Shown here one piece after another: positions 61,746-64,000 of a stretch of 64,000 nucleotides of DNA. Both the position numbers and the translations under genes were made by a program. The DNA comes from Roseococcus pinisoli (GTDB taxonomy: Bacteria > Pseudomonadota > Alphaproteobacteria > Acetobacterales > Acetobacteraceae), in assembly GCF_018413645.1 (NCBI RefSeq), contig NZ_JAHCDA010000001.1, forward strand, positions 806,001 to 870,000, read 5' to 3'. The notes under the pieces are model-generated. The model had not been told where the DNA came from and ran no database searches. It saw only the letters and a list, made by a program, of their open reading frames with translations. Every line of letters begins with the position of its first letter. The first letter of the stretch is position 1.

Positions 61746-63449
61746 ATGAGCGCGACGCGGCTGGACCTCCGTCTCGACCAGATGAGCGGCGCCGCGCAGC
61801 GCTGGCCGCGGCTCGTCCTCGTCCTGCTCTGCCTCGCGCTCTTCCTGCCGGGCTTCTTTTCCATCCCGGCCACCGACCGCGACGAGAGCCGCTTCGCCCA
61901 GGCCACGCGCCAGATGGTGGAGACGGGCGACTACGTCCACATCCGCGTCGGCGAGGAGGAGCGGAACAAGAAGCCGGTCGGTATCCATTGGGCCCAGGCG
62001 GCCAGCGTCCATCTGCTGGAGGCCACCGGCCTCGCGGACCGCAGCGACATCTGGGCCTATCGCCTGCCCTCGCTGCTGGGCGCCATCCTCGCCGTCCTCG
62101 CCACCTTCCAGTTCGGGCGCGGGCTCGTGGGTCGGCGGGCGGCGATGCTGGGCGCCGCCATGCTGGCCGGCTGCATGGTGCTGATGGTCGAGGCGCATAT
62201 CGCCAAGACCGACGCCGCCCTGCTCGCCAGCGTGACGGCGGCGATGGGCCTCTTCGGCCTCGCCTATCTCCGCCCCGGCAGCTTCAGCGCGCGGCAGGCG
62301 GCCGCCTTCTGGGTGATCCTCGGCCTCGGCGTGCTGCTCAAAGGCCCGATCGCGCCTATGGTGCCCCTGCTGACCGGCCTCACCCTGGCCATCACCGACC
62401 GCCGCCGGGGCGGCCCCTGGCTCCATGCCCCCTGGCTCGGCGCGCTGCGCCTCTCCTGGGGCCTGCCGCTGATGCTGGCGATCGTGCTGCCCTGGATGAT
62501 CGCGATCGGCATCGCGACCGAGGGGCGCTTCTTCTCCCAGGCCATCGGCGGCGACATGCTGGGCAAGGTCGGCTCGGGCGACGAGAAGCACTGGGGCCCG
62601 CCCGGCTTCTACCTGCTCACCTTCCTGGTCGCGGCCTTCCCGGCCGGCTTCCTGGTCCTGCTCGCGCTGCGGCAGAGCTGGGCCGAGCGCGGCCAGCCGG
62701 CCATCCGCTTCCTCATCGCCTGGGTCGTGCCGACCTGGCTGGTCTTCGAGGCGGTGGCGACCAAGCTGCCGCACTACACCCTGCCCACCTATCCGGCCCT
62801 CATGATGCTCGGCGCCGCCTGGGCGCTCGACCCGCTGCGCACCGAGCCGCCGCGCTGGCTGCGCTGGCTCGCCCGGCTGGCGGTGGCCGGCGTGGCGCTC
62901 GGCCTCGCCGCCGTGGCCGTGGCGCTGCCCTGGTTCGTCACGGGGCACGAGCCCCTGGGCGCCCTGCTCGCTTTGCCCGCGGCCCTGCTGCTGATCTGGC
63001 TGACCTGGCGCGAGATGGGGCGCGCCCATTGGGCCCGCGCGGCGGCCGTCGCCGTCGTCGCTGCGCTGCCGATCTATGTCAGCGTGATGCAGCTCACCTT
63101 CCCGCGCATCGAGGCGATCTGGATCGCGCCGCGGATCGAGGCCCTGCTGGCGCGCGCCGCGCCCGGCCTGCCTTCCGAGAAATTCGGCATCACCGGCCAT
63201 GCCGAGCCCTCCACCCTGTTCCATGTGGGCGGGGGGTTGCAGCTTCTGCGCCGCGGCGAGGACGCCGCCATCTTTCTGACGGCCGATGCCGGCAGGGTGG
63301 TGGCGGTGGGTGACCGCGCCGAGGCAGACTTCCGCCGCGAGGCCGCGCGGCTTGGGCTGCGCCTGGAGGAGATGGGTTCCGTGGATGGACTGAACTACAC
63401 GCGCGGGCGTCGGGTGACGCTGCGCTTCTACCGGGTGGCCACGCCATGA
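61746..63449 (+). CDS. ArnT-like GT39 membrane glycosyltransferase
   Basis: A 567-residue polytopic membrane protein with the GT39/PMT pattern. The first periplasmic loop carries the catalytic acidic residues in PATDRDESRFAQATRQMVET. Other conserved parts are HIRVGEEERNKKPVGIHWAQ and MVEAHIAKTDAALLASVTAA. About 11-12 helices follow, and a 110-residue periplasmic domain at the end. Such enzymes add sugars from polyprenyl phosphate to lipid A or proteins. The DedA gene starts in its stop codon (ATGA), so the two are coupled. The sugar and acceptor are unknown. Confidence 0.85.
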   Translation: MSATRLDLRLDQMSGAAQRWPRLVLVLLCLALFLPGFFSIPATDRDESRFAQATRQMVETGDYVHIRVGEEERNKKPVGIHWAQAASVHLLEATGLADRSDIWAYRLPSLLGAILAVLATFQFGRGLVGRRAAMLGAAMLAGCMVLMVEAHIAKTDAALLASVTAAMGLFGLAYLRPGSFSARQAAAFWVILGLGVLLKGPIAPMVPLLTGLTLAITDRRRGGPWLHAPWLGALRLSWGLPLMLAIVLPWMIAIGIATEGRFFSQAIGGDMLGKVGSGDEKHWGPPGFYLLTFLVAAFPAGFLVLLALRQSWAERGQPAIRFLIAWVVPTWLVFEAVATKLPHYTLPTYPALMMLGAAWALDPLRTEPPRWLRWLARLAVAGVALGLAAVAVALPWFVTGHEPLGALLALPAALLLIWLTWREMGRAHWARAAAVAVVAALPIYVSVMQLTFPRIEAIWIAPRIEALLARAAPGLPSEKFGITGHAEPSTLFHVGGGLQLLRRGEDAAIFLTADAGRVVAVGDRAEADFRREAARLGLRLEEMGSVDGLNYTRGRRVTLRFYRVATP

Positions 63450-64000
63450 TGGACCTAATCACGAGCTGGATCACGGCGGCCGGCTACGTCGGCATCTTCG
63501 GGCTGATGTTCCTGGAGAACCTGTTCCCGCCCATCCCCTCCGAGCTGATCATGCCCTTCGCCGGCTTCGCCGCCGCGCGCGGGCAGCTGTCGGTGTCGCT
63601 GGTGATCCTGGCCGGCATCCTCGGCACCATCGTCGGCAACATGTTCTGGTACGAGGTCGCGCGCGCCTTCGGCGCGGAGCGGACCAAGCGCCTCTGCGCG
63701 AAGTACGGGCGCTGGATCGGCGTGAACGCCGCCGACCTCGACAAGGCGGAGGAGACGCTGCGCCGCTGGGGGCCGCTGGCAGTCTTCCTCGGCCGCATCA
63801 TGCCGGGCATCCGCACGGTGATCTCGATCCCCGCCGGCCTCATCGAGATGCCGCGCTCGACCTTCTATGCCTGGACGACGCTCGGCACGGCCATCTGGGT
63901 CGGAGCCCTGACCATGTTCGGCTACATCCTGGAGGAGGGCTACAACCAGCTCGAGCCCTGGATCGACCCGATCGGCAAGGGGCTGGTGCTGCTGGTGGGC
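63446..64000 (+). CDS. DedA-family membrane protein (5' part)
   Basis: The frame is open to the window end and covers the first 185 residues. Seen are YVGIFGLMFLENLFPPIPSE with the family glutamate-proline pattern, AGILGTIVGNMFWYEVARAF, and VFLGRIMPGIRTVISIPAGL, which carries the conserved arginine-proline-arginine motif. DedA proteins move undecaprenyl phosphate or phospholipids across the inner membrane. The ATG at 63446 overlaps the GT39 stop by 4 bases; a second ATG follows at 63449. The end of the gene is outside the window. Confidence 0.9.
   Translation, partial: MMDLITSWITAAGYVGIFGLMFLENLFPPIPSELIMPFAGFAAARGQLSVSLVILAGILGTIVGNMFWYEVARAFGAERTKRLCAKYGRWIGVNAADLDKAEETLRRWGPLAVFLGRIMPGIRTVISIPAGLIEMPRSTFYAWTTLGTAIWVGALTMFGYILEEGYNQLEPWIDPIGKGLVLLVG

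Overview
The window reads as chromosomal DNA of a high-GC alphaproteobacterium, most likely an Acetobacteraceae member close to Roseomonas and its relatives. The support is the very high GC content with tightly packed genes, HpnC/D/E-type squalene synthesis, a class I lysyl-tRNA synthetase, an HprK-RapZ-EIIA-HPr-EI regulatory PTS operon of the alphaproteobacterial type, and several orphan Bug/TctC solute-binding proteins. No rRNA, tRNA, CRISPR array, insertion sequence or phage gene was seen. No gene-free stretch exceeds 300 bases.

Layout. 1-4166 (+): the end of hslU with a strong terminator, a TRAP solute-binding protein, a NUDIX hydrolase and two small exported proteins. 4203-13491 (-): a seven-gene carotenoid operon, read crtN, crtP, acyltransferase, glycosyltransferase, an hpnC-hpnD fusion, hpnE and an aldehyde dehydrogenase. 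13568-16941 (-): acyl-CoA dehydrogenase, a sarcosine-oxidase-like flavoprotein and an FMN-binding protein, divergent from a LysR regulator. 17970-20015 (-): two Bug solute-binding proteins. 20208-24276 (+): ECF sigma factor, FecR and TonB receptor behind a perfect Fur-type palindrome. 24297-27570: a crotonase-fold protein, a family III CoA-transferase and D-tartrate dehydratase. 27738-30981: HtrA lipoprotein and an OmpR-type two-component system. 31052-33336: small exported protein, MFS protein and an SDR. 33362-37466 (-): regulatory PTS. 37552-42308: dehydratase, solute-binding protein, hybrid histidine kinase and a broken oxalate decarboxylase. 42324-49510 (-): creatininase, asd, MFS, a three-gene nitrile/thiocyanate hydratase set, a TPR protein and a CoA-transferase. 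49630-52159 (+): DUF5675, Bug protein and oxidoreductase. 52164-59544 (-): THUMP methyltransferase, crotonase, mobB, MFS, a shortened mprF and lysyl-tRNA synthetase. 59762-64000: glycine-zipper lipoprotein, rsmB, a GT39 transferase and a DedA protein cut by the window end.

The most interesting system is the carotenoid operon. Every step of a staphyloxanthin-like pathway (desaturase CrtN, terminal oxidase CrtP, aldehyde dehydrogenase, glycosyltransferase CrtQ, an acyltransferase) has a candidate. The C30 backbone, however, would come from hopanoid-type squalene enzymes (HpnD, HpnC, HpnE) instead of dehydrosqualene synthase CrtM, and HpnC and HpnD are fused in one polypeptide. The predicted product is a glycosylated, acylated C30 carotenoid acid made by way of squalene. 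Other points of note are a lysyl-tRNA synthetase translationally coupled to an MprF that lacks most of its synthase domain, a GT39 transferase coupled to a DedA protein, and a split nitrile hydratase beta subunit. ATGA or GTGA stop/start overlaps join neighbouring genes at eleven junctions.
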